Below are positions 42,797 through 52,122 of a DNA stretch of 64,000 bases, one piece after another. A model generated the notes under the pieces. That model was not told where the DNA came from, searched no databases, and saw nothing but the letters and a program-made list of their open reading frames with translations. The DNA is from Aeoliella sp052161615 (GTDB lineage Bacteria > Planctomycetota > Planctomycetia > Pirellulales > Lacipirellulaceae). Each line of letters opens with the position of its first letter. Within the stretch, counting starts at the first letter, position 1. The translations under genes were made by a program, and so were the position numbers. Location of the stretch: contig NZ_CP197417.1 of the NCBI RefSeq assembly GCF_052161615.1, positions 372,001 to 436,000 of the forward strand, read 5' to 3'.

Positions 42797-43870
42797 CTAC
42801 CGCAGAACCTTCCATCGCGATAGCGGCCAGACTCGGTGAGTGACCACACCTCGAATGTTCGAAGCTGGTACCGCGTAATTTGGATGTCCAGGAACCCCCT
42901 GTTCCCAAAATCGGGAGTCCGACGAAATTGCAGAAAAGTCGCCGAGCACGAAGTATTCTCCCTCGCCAAGCACTGCGGGATTCTCTGGCGTCGCGCAATT
43001 GGCGGCCATCACTTGGCCGTAACTATCAAGACTATCAAGTCGAGTGAGATACTCGATTCCTTGCAGTTCTTCCGGCAGATCGAGTTGAACGCCGTCGACT
43101 TTGATTCCGCCATTTTCCAGAATGATGCTCTCACCTGGTAGACCCACCACGCGCTGAACGTAGAGTTGGCCTGGATCGGGGGGCGCGTCAAACACAAGGA
43201 GGTCCCAGCGTCGAGGCTTCAAGTACTTGGCGATGAAGAAGCGATCGCTCATGACCGGCTTGTCCGAGGCGGTGTTGTGGTTCGTCAAGTGAAACTGTGA
43301 GCAGATCGCTGGCACCGTGGGGGGCGCCGGGTACTCCGCAGGTGGAATGCTGAAATAGTTGGTATTTCCGCAACGCGAACATGAACCTTCGCCGTGTAAG
43401 CCAAGTAAGGTGGGTGCCATGCCGTTGGAGGGGGAAACAAACGGCTCGGTGATGAACGGTCGAATGACGAAGGTTGTGAAACCTAGCATCGCCACTCCGG
43501 CGAACAACGTTGGAAGCCATGCCTGAATCGCACGTAACGTCGAAAGGTGAAAGTTCAGCGATAGGGCGACCATTGGAATTAGTACCAGGCTGACCAATGA
43601 GAGGACTGCCATCGCCACCTCGTCTAGACCGAACTGAATCATGAGAATGACCAGCAGCAGATCGATGCCAATCGTGGCGAAGTTCAACACGAAGGTTACA
43701 GCGATCAGCCGACGCCATGTCCAATCTCGTCTTCGCGCCCATCGTAGCCCGGCCGCCAGCAGAAGCCCCCATGCCACTAGGTGAACGGCAATGGCCGAAA
43801 AAAGGCAAAGCATCAGAATGGTAGTAGAGAGCATTGCAACTGCCAGCGCGGAGAGGAAACAGGCATCCAT
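42797..43870 (-). CDS. Signal peptidase I homologue lacking the catalytic dyad
   Basis: 357 residues from ATG 43870 (a GTG at 43909 is possible). Four hydrophobic helices (about 4-25, 30-46, 58-82 and 85-112) precede an S26-type catalytic fold: FVSPSNGMAPTLLG (B box), WDLLVFDAPPDPGQLYVQRV (D box) and VLGDFSAISSDSRFW (E box). In active enzymes the B box ends SM with catalytic Ser and the D box has KR; here these are Gly150 (NGM) and Gln239 (VQR). Both catalytic residues are therefore absent although the frame is intact. A CSRCG pair lies after the B box. Likely a pseudo-enzyme that binds precursors or regulates. Confidence 0.85.
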   Translation of the reverse strand: MDACFLSALAVAMLSTTILMLCLFSAIAVHLVAWGLLLAAGLRWARRRDWTWRRLIAVTFVLNFATIGIDLLLVILMIQFGLDEVAMAVLSLVSLVLIPMVALSLNFHLSTLRAIQAWLPTLFAGVAMLGFTTFVIRPFITEPFVSPSNGMAPTLLGLHGEGSCSRCGNTNYFSIPPAEYPAPPTVPAICSQFHLTNHNTASDKPVMSDRFFIAKYLKPRRWDLLVFDAPPDPGQLYVQRVVGLPGESIILENGGIKVDGVQLDLPEELQGIEYLTRLDSLDSYGQVMAANCATPENPAVLGEGEYFVLGDFSAISSDSRFWEQGVPGHPNYAVPASNIRGVVTHRVWPLSRWKVLR

Positions 43871-43930
43871 CGACAGGCTGAGTATACCGGCTCTGGAAAG
43901 CTTGAGCACTCATTGAAAGCTACCACTCTC

Positions 43931-44124
43931 CCAGGGTGCGCACCGGCTCGTTTTTCGCCTTCGCGACCCTTCGCTCTGACGTGGTTCTACTTCGTAGAAC
44001 TCTTCTTACCAACTTCTTCGTTCCCTTCTGTTCCCAACTCTTCTCTTCCTCTGTTCCCTCCGTTTCCTCCTGTTCTCTAAGTTGTCCATTTCACAGCGCC
44101 CCGAATTCTGGCGAATCCGGCTAC
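43931..44124. repeat. Composite repeat: inverted family C core, pyrimidine tract, family A arm
   Basis: CCAGGGTGCGCACCGGCTCG ... GTGGTTCTACTTCGTAGAAC (43931-44000) is the inverted core. Pyrimidine-rich DNA (CTCTTCCTCTGTTCCCTCCG, TTTCCTCCTGTTCTC) and CCGAATTCTGGCGAATCCGG-CTAC follow. Read on the minus strand the order is the same as at 42479-42675: A arm, purine tract, core. Confidence 0.8.
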
Positions 44125-44187
44125 GACCGCGATTGGTCCAGCGCCGATAGAGACAGCGAAGTGGTACGCGCATCGTGGGGGAGACGC

Positions 44188-45048
44188 ATGCAGATTCAAG
44201 CGACTAGCGGCGGGGCGACTTCGCTCCTTGAACCAAACTCGCACCGGCCGGACAAGCAAGTGCAGTCGGTGTTTGCTGAAGTGCTGGCGGCGGTCGGCCG
44301 CCAGGGGTACGTGTCGGCGCCCAAGCTTGATACGCAGCTCGACGCGTCCTCGGAGTCGGGTGAGTCGCTCTCCTCCGATATCCAGACGGCGTGGAACGAT
44401 TGGTTTGGGTCGGTCGTCTCGGGGCGCTACTCGCGCCACACGAATGCTAGCGAGATCCGCGACGAGTATGGCAAGCTCCTGCAGCGAGCCCATGCCGAAG
44501 GGGGTTACGCCACGCCGCAGCAGTTCCTGGCGTCGCTGTCGCCGAGCGAACTCGAAGTGGTCCAGCGCGTTCACAACTTGGCGCAACCGATCGATGTCGG
44601 CTCGCTGACGGAAGAAGGCGCGCTCAACTTGCTGTTGCCTCCCGCCACTCAGGTGGACATGGATGGCGATGGCGTCACGATGAGTGGCGCTGCTCGTGGG
44701 TTGCGATTCCCCGATAGCAACACGCCTGCCGAAGTGGTTCGCGCGTGGGAAGAAGCGACCGCCGACATTTCGGTGGGAGACCGGATGACGTACGAGCTCC
44801 GCATGGCCTCGCCGGTGCTGATGAGCAACATGCACGCCACGACGAACGGGGCCGACCTCGTCGAGCCCGGCACACCGGCCTGGCAGAACCCGCGTAGCGC
44901 GGGCGACTACTCGTACGTCGGCACCGCCGACCAGTGGCTGGAGTACCTCGACCACTTCCAATCCCAAATGCCCCGCGAGCAGTACGAGTCGCAGAAAGAT
45001 TTCTGGTCGAAGTTCAGGAACTTGCTGGATGAGTACGGAGCGAAGTAG
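44188..45048 (+). CDS. Hypothetical protein of 286 residues
   Basis: Starts at ATG 44188 with GGGGGAG upstream; the reading from 43936 runs through repeats. No signal peptide. The protein is acidic and helical with one calcium-loop-like DMDGDGVTM around residue 158 and a C-terminal AKFRNLLDEYGAK-type end (DFWSKFRNLLDEYGAK). I do not recognise it. It sits alone between repeat clusters, suggesting an accessory gene. Confidence 0.7.
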   Translation: MQIQATSGGATSLLEPNSHRPDKQVQSVFAEVLAAVGRQGYVSAPKLDTQLDASSESGESLSSDIQTAWNDWFGSVVSGRYSRHTNASEIRDEYGKLLQRAHAEGGYATPQQFLASLSPSELEVVQRVHNLAQPIDVGSLTEEGALNLLLPPATQVDMDGDGVTMSGAARGLRFPDSNTPAEVVRAWEEATADISVGDRMTYELRMASPVLMSNMHATTNGADLVEPGTPAWQNPRSAGDYSYVGTADQWLEYLDHFQSQMPREQYESQKDFWSKFRNLLDEYGAK

Positions 45049-45059
45049 TTTTTCGATCG

Positions 45060-45384
45060 ACGAACAGGAGCAACCAGAGCGAACGGAGAGGGTAAAAAGG
45101 AAGAAGAACAGAAGGTAACGAAGCGAACGAAGGGAATGTTGGAGCCCGCGAATTACGCGAATGTTCGCGAATGTGAGCATGAGGAATGGAAGGAGAGAGT
45201 GAAGCAGGCATGTATTTGTAGAGAACGCGATAATTCGATTCTACTTCATGATTGCTTTTCTTCTTCGTTTTCTTCGTTGCCTTCTGTTCGCTACTCTTCT
45301 TGATGCATTTCCGTTCTCTGTTCCCTCCGTTTCCTCCTGTTCAGATCCTTTGCCAATCGCCCGAATTCTTGCGAATCCGGCTAC
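45060..45384. repeat. Composite family C tracts ending in a family A arm
   Basis: Purine-rich words (GAACAGGAGCAACCAGAGCG, GAACAGAAGGTAACGAAGCG) in the first half, pyrimidine-rich words (CGTTTTCTTCGTTGCCTTCT, GTTCCCTCCGTTTCCTCCTG) in the second, then CCCGAATTCTTGCGAATCCG-GCTAC. The ~70-bp core is missing in this copy. The stretch 45049-45432 has no gene. Confidence 0.75.
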
Positions 45385-45435
45385 CATTGCTGCTATCCGT
45401 GTTTGATCGGTGTTCATCCGTGGCTGGAAAATCCC

Positions 45436-45897
45436 TTACTCCAGCGGTTCGGCTTTCACGTACAAGTGCTCCGGTGCGTGGTCGAAGTACTTGAACAGCG
45501 CGGGGCAGAGCCAGCCTTCCATCGGTGGCTCGGCGAGCGTGTACCAGTTGCCGTCGGCTTCGGCGCGATTCCACGTGAGCTCTTTCTCGTAGCCCGGGAA
45601 CTCGGTCGCCGAGACGGTCATGCGAAAACCTTGGTCGGCCTCGGGGATGTCGGCGACCAGGATGTCGATCATCTCGGGCACGCCGGCGACGAATGGCTCA
45701 CGCACCAAACCTACCCGCGGATCGTCGAACACCCAGGTCCCCGCGTGACGGTAGGGGGCAAGCACCAGCAGCGAGTTCTGTGGCAGCCTCGCCGAACGAA
45801 ACGGCAAAAGCCCCGAGAAATACAGCACCGGTGCCCCCACCACCAGCACCGCGGAAATAAGTAAGACCACCCTCCGTACGTCGAACTGCGAATTCAT
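45436..45897 (-). CDS. DUF6717-like membrane-anchored protein
   Basis: 153 residues with an N-terminal membrane helix (VVLLISAVLVVGAPVLYFSG) and a compact domain LVLAPYRHAGTWVFDDPRVG, LVREPFVAGVPEMIDILVAD that resembles the DUF6717 family. GAGGT lies before the ATG at 45897. The domain is of unknown function and is usually a stand-alone protein; here it should face the periplasm. Confidence 0.7.
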   Translation of the reverse strand: MNSQFDVRRVVLLISAVLVVGAPVLYFSGLLPFRSARLPQNSLLVLAPYRHAGTWVFDDPRVGLVREPFVAGVPEMIDILVADIPEADQGFRMTVSATEFPGYEKELTWNRAEADGNWYTLAEPPMEGWLCPALFKYFDHAPEHLYVKAEPLE

Positions 45898-46043
45898 GGA
45901 AGCACCTCGGAATAAAGAAGAATGAATGACGCTCGCCATTGGCCAAATAGGACGCGCTGAAGTTACGACGCGATGTAGGCGTGGCGAGTTCCGAGGATTA
46001 TTCGCGAGACCGCAGGTTGTTTATTCGCTCTCAGCGCAAGCAG

Positions 46044-46122
46044 GGCGAGCCGGTAGCGTAAGCGCCCGGAGGTGGATGGGTTCGCGGTGTTCCACTCCGG
46101 TCGCTAACGCTCCCGGCTCGCC
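46044..46122. repeat. GGCGAGCCGG hairpin repeat, family D copy 2
   Basis: GGCGAGCCGGTAGCGTAAGC and GGTCGCTAACGCTCCCGGCTCGCC pair almost completely. It ends 18 bases before the stop of the next minus-strand gene, like copy 1 at 42707-42787. Confidence 0.85.
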
Positions 46123-46140
46123 ATCGGAGCAGATCAACAT

Positions 46141-46698
46141 TTACGGTGGCAAGGGCTCGTCCGACTCCCCAAACACCCATATCTTGAAAATCACGATCAG
46201 TACCGCCACTACACCGGTGCCAATCAACATGCCCCGAACCGTGAAGCGACCACGCCAGCGAGTGGCGAGCGTCGAGGCGAGACAAAGCAAGATCAAGAAC
46301 CAGTACGGGACGATGTATCCTTTGCCTCTGATAAAGTAGTCCAGGCCACCCATTACCACGCCGTCTGGCCCTACCATGGGCGGCGTGATCACATAGTGCA
46401 AAGAATCGAGGCGACCAAATCCTGCGTGGTTAATCCTGCTCATTTCCTCAACAGGGTCTGCAGACGGATTGTTCAATGAAATACGCACCCATCCCCACTC
46501 CCATTCGTCGTCGGCACCGGGCCACGCGAACTTCATCACGCCGACGCAGCCCTGTTTGCTGGTGACAATCGCCGCGTCTCCGCCCCACAGCCAACCTTCG
46601 ATGCGATCGTGAGTGGTGTAACTTCGCCACCACATCGCAAGGAGTGCGAGCGTCGCAATCACGCCGATCGTAGTCGCGATGTTTCGGACGTGCCGCAT
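46141..46698 (-). CDS. Hypothetical three-helix membrane protein
   Basis: 185 residues: an N-terminal helix (IATTIGVIATLALLAMWW), RSYTTHDRIEGWLWG, an extracellular-looking middle, then two helices (GYIVPYWFLILLCLASTLAT and IGTGVVAVLIVIFKIWVF) flanking RWRGRFTVRGML. This layout occurs repeatedly in planctomycete genomes but has no assigned function to my knowledge. Upstream neighbour is a secreted hydrolase on the same strand. Confidence 0.7.
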   Translation of the reverse strand: MRHVRNIATTIGVIATLALLAMWWRSYTTHDRIEGWLWGGDAAIVTSKQGCVGVMKFAWPGADDEWEWGWVRISLNNPSADPVEEMSRINHAGFGRLDSLHYVITPPMVGPDGVVMGGLDYFIRGKGYIVPYWFLILLCLASTLATRWRGRFTVRGMLIGTGVVAVLIVIFKIWVFGESDEPLPP

Positions 46699-46719
46699 GG
46701 TTGTCGCCTGATTGAGACT

Positions 46720-47907
46720 CTATTGCGTGGACTTTGTCTGAAGCTGCTGCCACTCTTCAATCGCAGCCGGCATCACTTCTTCGAGCACTTCGGGCGAGAT
46801 GATGTGCGACTTATGCGAGTCGTCGGAATGGAAATGCCAGCGCCCCCGGCCAACCGCTTCGATCCGCTGGTCGAGCGGCTTGTCGAACGTCTTAAACACG
46901 GGACCCCCAAAGCAGCAGGTGTCGTAAAGATTGAGCACCATCACGGCCACGCGCGGGCGAGCGGCGTCGGGCGAGACGCCGCCGAGCCCGAAGATTTCAA
47001 GCCACGAGCAGGCACCTTCGGCGCGGTCGAGCACTCCATCGTCGTTGCTATCCACCTCGCGGTACAGCGGGGCGTATTCCTGCTCGGCGTCGCCTTTGCT
47101 GCCCGGGCTGAAGGGCCTTGCGTAGAGTGGCAGCGCGCCGGCGAGTGGCATCGAGATGTCGATGCGCGTATCGGCCGCCGCCGCGAGGTGCGTGGTCCAA
47201 CCGCCGCCGGAAAGGCCAATCATCAGCACCATCTCTGGGGACGGATGCCTTGCGACCAGTTCGTTGATGGTCTCGACCACGGGGTCGAGGAAGAACCGTA
47301 GCGTTTGGCCTTTGAGCTCCGGTTCGAGTTCCTCGAACATCTCGTCGTGCCCACCGGTGCGACGACCAGTGACGTTCACTTTGGTACCGCTCGCCAGCGT
47401 GCCATCGGTGTCGGTGTTCCAATTGGTCACCGGCATCTGCACCGTGGCGACGACGAAGCCGCGTTTCAGCAGCGTGTCGACGGCATCGTCGAGCCCCGCG
47501 GAGAGTCCCTGATCGTAGCCGTCGAGCATGTGCCCCGCCTGCACCACGGCAAGTCGTGCGGGGCCCTCGGGCATCTCCTTGGGATATAGCACGTAGACGA
47601 TCGAGTGAAAATCGGTCTTTATCACGTCGACGTCGTAGCGATCAACGCGCGCGACGAGCGACTTGTCGACCGTGCCGAGTTCCGGTGGGTAGTCGATCGA
47701 CTCGGTGACCTTCGGCCGAGCCTTGGTGATTCCGTCGGGCCAGATGAGCTTAAGCATCTCGCCACGCCGCGCTTCGGCTTCGTCTGGCGAGTCGAATCGC
47801 ACGAGGCCCGTGATGTCGTAGTTATCGAGCCGCGGGTCCAGTTCTTGGGCAGAACTGATACTAGCGAGAAGGGCAATCAACCACGCACAGCCGACAGCGC
47901 GAATCAT
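46720..47907 (-). CDS. Secreted alpha/beta-hydrolase-like protein with EF-hand loop
   Basis: 395 residues from ATG 47907, with a signal peptide (IRAVGCAWLIALLASISSA). The core has VVATVQMPVTNWN and the nucleophile elbow MIGLSGGGWTTHLAAA (GLSGG). An EF-hand-like loop DSNDDGVLDRAEGA follows the elbow, and HFHSDDSHKSHIISPEVLEE may supply the catalytic His. Substrate unknown; a Ca-dependent esterase or lipase is a guess. Confidence 0.8.
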   Translation of the reverse strand: MIRAVGCAWLIALLASISSAQELDPRLDNYDITGLVRFDSPDEAEARRGEMLKLIWPDGITKARPKVTESIDYPPELGTVDKSLVARVDRYDVDVIKTDFHSIVYVLYPKEMPEGPARLAVVQAGHMLDGYDQGLSAGLDDAVDTLLKRGFVVATVQMPVTNWNTDTDGTLASGTKVNVTGRRTGGHDEMFEELEPELKGQTLRFFLDPVVETINELVARHPSPEMVLMIGLSGGGWTTHLAAAADTRIDISMPLAGALPLYARPFSPGSKGDAEQEYAPLYREVDSNDDGVLDRAEGACSWLEIFGLGGVSPDAARPRVAVMVLNLYDTCCFGGPVFKTFDKPLDQRIEAVGRGRWHFHSDDSHKSHIISPEVLEEVMPAAIEEWQQLQTKSTQ

Positions 47908-47982
47908 ATGCAGATACTCCAGGTCCCATCGCAAGTGCAAAAGGATGCCGCGCCCCGATGGCGAGTGCACCGGTTGCTCATG

Positions 47983-48408
47983 TTAGGGCAGGGAGTACTC
48001 TGGCGTCAAAAAGTATTCGGTCGAGTAAACTTCGGCCGGAGCCAGCCACATGCCGATCGCCTCGCCAACCATTGCGCACGCGAGCATCACTAGAGCGCAG
48101 AGCACCGTAAGTCCTAGCGTCCTGAAGCCAGCGCGACCCCGAGTGCGGAACAAGTAGACGGGGAACGCGATGACGAACGCGAGTACTAGAAATATCGAAT
48201 GAATCGCGCCGAGTCGGAAGCCGCGCTGGTCGGCATCGGTAAAGCACCACCACAGGGCAGGGACCAGCAGTGCGAGGTTCAATGCCGCCTCGGTGCTGCC
48301 ATCCATTTCTGGAGAATAGCCGATCCAAGCGCCAACTAGTGTTGCGGCGATAAATAGGGCCCAGAGAATTCGGCGTTTCTTGACGGCGAAATCGGTATTG
48401 GGTTGCAC
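47983..48408 (-). CDS. Hypothetical four-helix membrane protein
   Basis: 141 residues with four hydrophobic helices (about 15-30, 42-55, 69-85, 97-121). FPVYLFRTRGRAGFR is a basic loop. The C-terminus VYSTEYFLTPEYSLP is probably outside. No family recognised. Confidence 0.65.
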   Translation of the reverse strand: MQPNTDFAVKKRRILWALFIAATLVGAWIGYSPEMDGSTEAALNLALLVPALWWCFTDADQRGFRLGAIHSIFLVLAFVIAFPVYLFRTRGRAGFRTLGLTVLCALVMLACAMVGEAIGMWLAPAEVYSTEYFLTPEYSLP

Positions 48409-48448
48409 GCAGGGGCCCCCACTCGATGACGATAGCTTGTCGCCCCAG

Positions 48449-48928
48449 TTACCCCGCCGAGTACTGCTCGGCGTAGTCGAGCACCCACCGCTCGATCAAT
48501 TGACGAAAATCGTCGAGGTCGGCATCGGCGAGTTTCACGTAGTGCTGGCGGGTGAAGTTCTCTTTGTTTCGTACCGCACCCTTGGCGGAGATTTCCAGCA
48601 CATGGTAGGAGTTGTGCGTGCCGACCAGCACCTGCAAGCGACTATACGCGTTGCGACGTTTGCCCGCTTCGAGCAGCAGATCATCGCGGCTCACCGCGCC
48701 ACCCCAACCTGCCTGGCTGACAATCGTCTCGTACTTGAAGCCGGGGAAGTTATCGGCGAGCTGTTCGAGGCACGCTTCAATGTGATCGGTGAGCTGTAGT
48801 CGGGCAGAGGAGTGCAGCCGGCGATACTCTTCTTCGGTAATCGCCTCGGCCGCCTGCTGCTTCTCGCGCTCGTTGCGAGTTCGCATTCCTCGGTCGGCAG
48901 CGGCTTGCAAGCGTTCGCGGAAATCCAT
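48449..48928 (-). CDS. Hypothetical cytoplasmic protein of 159 residues
   Basis: Begins MDFRERLQAAADRGMRTRNE, is helical at the N-terminus and then beta-rich (GFKYETIVSQAGWGGAVSRD, SRLQVLVGTHNSYHVLEISA). The Lys/Arg-rich first 25 residues and lack of a signal suggest a cytoplasmic nucleic-acid- or protein-binding role. Not recognised by name. It is 41 bases from the membrane protein gene on the same strand. Confidence 0.7.
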   Translation of the reverse strand: MDFRERLQAAADRGMRTRNEREKQQAAEAITEEEYRRLHSSARLQLTDHIEACLEQLADNFPGFKYETIVSQAGWGGAVSRDDLLLEAGKRRNAYSRLQVLVGTHNSYHVLEISAKGAVRNKENFTRQHYVKLADADLDDFRQLIERWVLDYAEQYSAG

Positions 48929-49081
48929 GGTGAATTGGCTGTAGGCTATTGGCCGTAAGCTGTGAGCTTATGGCAAAGTGCGTGTAACTTTACCCTCTCA
49001 TCAGAGGGTCGCGCTGTAAGCGCGGAGAGGTAGCTGTAAGACTTCCATTCTACGCGGCACCACGGACCACGCCTACCCGCG

Positions 49082-51691
49082 TTACTTTTTCTTGCCGCCC
49101 GATTCGCCTTCGTCTTTGGGCGACTTCTTCTTCACGAACTGCAAGAGGTCGCTGAAGCTGCGCATCGCTTCCTTGCCTTCTTCCATCTCTTTGGTGATGG
49201 GGACCACCTCGCGCTTCGCGCGGCGTTCGAACGCGCCGCTTCGCTCGGGGGGCTGTTCCTCGCGATGGCCGTGACGGCCACGCTTCTGCCCACGGTTGCC
49301 ACCGCCTTGACCGCCCTGACCACCTTGGCCGCCGCGATTCCCGCGATTGCCCCCTTCGCCGCGATCGCGGCGCTGGTGTCGCTGTTGGCCTTGACCCTCG
49401 GCGGGCTTCTGTCCTTCGGCGGCGGGTGTGGTTGCTTCGCCAGTAGCCGGCTTCCTGCCGCGACGGCGCGGCTTGCGAGCCGATGAATTGTCGTGCTTGG
49501 GACGTTCGCTGCCGGGCTCGATCATCGTTAGCGCGACCCGGCGACGTTCGGTGTCGATCGCCGTCACCCAGCAATCGACTTGATCGCCAACCGCCACCAC
49601 CTCATGCGGGTCGCGAACGAAGTCGGCGCGAAGTTGGCTCACGTGCACCAAACCACTGTCCGAGAGACCAACGTCGACGAATGCGCCGAAGTCGACCACG
49701 TTCAGCACGGTTCCCTTGAGCTGCATGCCGACGGCCAGGTCGTCGAGCTTCACCACGTCGCGGCGGAACACCGGTGCCGGCAGATCGGCACGCAAGTCGC
49801 GGCCGGGACGCTCCAGCGCTTCGATTAACTGCCCTAGCGCGTGTTCGCCCAGGCCCAGCTTCGCGGCGAGCTCGGCACGGTCGCGGGTCGACAGTGATTC
49901 GGCGAACTTCGCGGCCCAACCCTCTTTGCCGACTTCGGTGACATCAATCGATAGCTCGCTCAGCAACGAAGTCGCGGCGGCATAGCTCTCAGGGTGAACC
50001 CACGTCGCGTCGAGCGGATTCTCGCCCCCTTCGATTTTCAGGAAGCCCGCCGACTGAACGAACGTCGCATCGCCAAGACCCTTCACGTCGTGCAGAGCCT
50101 GACGCGACTTAAACGGTCCATGCTCAGCGCGATGTTCAAGGATGCGCCGCGCGACGAGTTGGTTGAGTCCCGCCACGTTGCGAAGCAGGGCGGAACTGGC
50201 GGTGTTGACATCCACACCGACGAAGCTCACGCACGACTGAACGATTTGCTCCAGCGTGTCGCGCAGGTGGGCGGGCTTGGCGTCGTGTTGGTAGAGTCCG
50301 ACCCCGATGCTCGCGGGGTCGATCTTCACCAGTTCGCTGAGCGGGTCTTGGAGTCTTCGGCCGATGGAAATCGCACTGCGGTCGATCGCTTCGCAGTCGG
50401 GGAACTCCTCGCGGCCAATCGCACTGGTCGAGTAAACGCTCGCTCCCGCTTCGTTGACGATCGTGTAGCGAATGTCGGTGTCGGCGAGTTCGGTCGAAAG
50501 CAAATCGCTCACGAGGTTCTCGGTGGGCCGGCAGGCCGAGCCGTTGCCGATGGCGATCACGTCAGGCGATTGCTCGCGAATGAGCGCTAGCAGTTGCTCG
50601 CGGGCTTCGGCGGTCTTTTCCTCGGAGCCTATGATGTTCACCAGGCCGAGCGTCACCACGTTGCCATGCTCGTCGATCATCGCCAGCTTGCAACCATTCT
50701 TGTAACCCGGATCGACGGCCAGCACTCGGCGTCCCGGCACGGGTGGTTGGAGCAGTAGCGCGCGAAGGTTCCGGGCGAACACCTCGACGGCGTGCGACTC
50801 GGCTTTGTCGGTCAGCTCGCGGCGAGCCTCGCGTTCCAGGCTCGGCACCACCAATCGCTCCAGGGCGTCACGCGTGCAACCGCGGAGGAACTCAGCGTGG
50901 GCATGGTCGGGGCGAACCAAAAGTTCGACGGCCATCTCCTGCATTGCCGCGGTATCCGACTCGATGGCGACGCGAAGCACTTTACCCTTCTCGCCGCGAT
51001 TGATTGCCAGCACGCGGTGCGGCGGCACTTTGGTCAGCGGTTCGCGGTACTCGAAATAGTCCTTGTAGAGGGCGTTCTTCTTGTTGTCGTCCGAGATCTT
51101 GGTGGACGTGAGCTCGGCCGACTTGCGGAACAACTTGCGGACGCGCTGGCGAAGCTCGACCGACTCGCTGAACCGCTCGGCCAGGATATGCCCCGCGCCA
51201 ACCAGTGCGAGCGCGGCTTCCTTGACCCCTTTGTCTTCATTGATGAAGTCGCGAGCCCGCGCGTCGAGATCCGCGGCTAATGGAGACTCGTTCAGGATCT
51301 CGTCGGCCAGCGGCTCCAGACCTTGTTCGCGGGCCTTCGAAGCGAGCGACTGCTTCTTCGGCTTGAACGGCAGGTACAGGTCTTCGAGCCGGCGAAGCGT
51401 TTCGGCTTCGAGCACTTGCTGACGCAGTTCGTCGGTCAGCTTGTTCTGCGATTCGAGCGAGCGAAGGATGGTTCCTTTGCGCGACTCAAGTTGACGCAGC
51501 TCGGCGACCGCGGCGCGGATGCGCTCGATCTGCTCTTCGTCGAGACCACCGGTCTGGTCGCGACGATAGCGCGTGACGAAGGGAATGGTGTTGCCGGCGT
51601 CCAGCAGTTCGACGGTCGCACGGACCTGATGAACAGGAAGCTGCGCCGCGCGGGCAACCCGAGCAAAATCTACGGAAGGAGAGGAATCCAT
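49082..51691 (-). CDS. tex: Tex-family RNA-binding transcription accessory protein
   Basis: 869 residues in the Tex/Spt6-like order: N-terminal helical part (VTRYRRDQTGGLDEEQIERI), YqgF-like RNase H fold (RRVLAVDPGYKNGCKLAMID), HhH modules (FVGVDVNTASSALLRNVAGL, RQALHDVKGLGDATFVQSAG) and an S1 domain (GMQLKGTVLNVVDFGAFVDV). The last ~140 residues form a Gly/Arg/Gln-rich tail (KPRRRGRKPATGE, RGGQGGQGGQGGGNRGQKRG) longer than in most bacterial Tex, which may bind RNA or aid phase separation. Role: nucleic-acid binding in transcription or RNA turnover. Confidence 0.95.
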   Translation of the reverse strand: MDSSPSVDFARVARAAQLPVHQVRATVELLDAGNTIPFVTRYRRDQTGGLDEEQIERIRAAVAELRQLESRKGTILRSLESQNKLTDELRQQVLEAETLRRLEDLYLPFKPKKQSLASKAREQGLEPLADEILNESPLAADLDARARDFINEDKGVKEAALALVGAGHILAERFSESVELRQRVRKLFRKSAELTSTKISDDNKKNALYKDYFEYREPLTKVPPHRVLAINRGEKGKVLRVAIESDTAAMQEMAVELLVRPDHAHAEFLRGCTRDALERLVVPSLEREARRELTDKAESHAVEVFARNLRALLLQPPVPGRRVLAVDPGYKNGCKLAMIDEHGNVVTLGLVNIIGSEEKTAEAREQLLALIREQSPDVIAIGNGSACRPTENLVSDLLSTELADTDIRYTIVNEAGASVYSTSAIGREEFPDCEAIDRSAISIGRRLQDPLSELVKIDPASIGVGLYQHDAKPAHLRDTLEQIVQSCVSFVGVDVNTASSALLRNVAGLNQLVARRILEHRAEHGPFKSRQALHDVKGLGDATFVQSAGFLKIEGGENPLDATWVHPESYAAATSLLSELSIDVTEVGKEGWAAKFAESLSTRDRAELAAKLGLGEHALGQLIEALERPGRDLRADLPAPVFRRDVVKLDDLAVGMQLKGTVLNVVDFGAFVDVGLSDSGLVHVSQLRADFVRDPHEVVAVGDQVDCWVTAIDTERRRVALTMIEPGSERPKHDNSSARKPRRRGRKPATGEATTPAAEGQKPAEGQGQQRHQRRDRGEGGNRGNRGGQGGQGGQGGGNRGQKRGRHGHREEQPPERSGAFERRAKREVVPITKEMEEGKEAMRSFSDLLQFVKKKSPKDEGESGGKKK

Positions 51692-52122
51692 GAAGAGCCT
51701 TGCACCGTGTTCAAGCGGCGCTCATTACGGCAACTGTCGACACCGATGCTGCACAGCAAAGAAAGCGGCGTCGTACGAGTACGGTTGTGTGTTGGATAGT
51801 TAGCGACCCGAGTTCGCAGGCCCGCGACGGGTCGATGGTGCCAAGCTGGGATTCAAATGAGTTGGTAGTTCAAACGGCAGTGGTGATCTCGGCGGCGTGC
51901 ATTGTAGGGAGCGGACCGAAACCGCGGCATTGTGGATTGCCCAGGTGGAAGCTGTCAAGAAATCGTGCCAGCACCGCCAGCAGGCAAATTGTCAGTTATC
52001 CGCAAAGGTGATTTATTTTGCCAATACATTAAACCCGTGCCCTTCACCCTCCCGATGAAGAGCGAGCCGAAATGATTTCGGCTCTCGTCTCCCCCCAACG
52101 ATGCTGTGAAGGAATCACTCGG
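51692..52122. other. Intergenic region upstream of tex
   Basis: About 430 bases between divergent genes. It should hold the tex promoter and that of the small gene at 52123. No gene, hairpin or repeat was recognised; the part around 51990-52040 is AT-rich. Confidence 0.5.
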
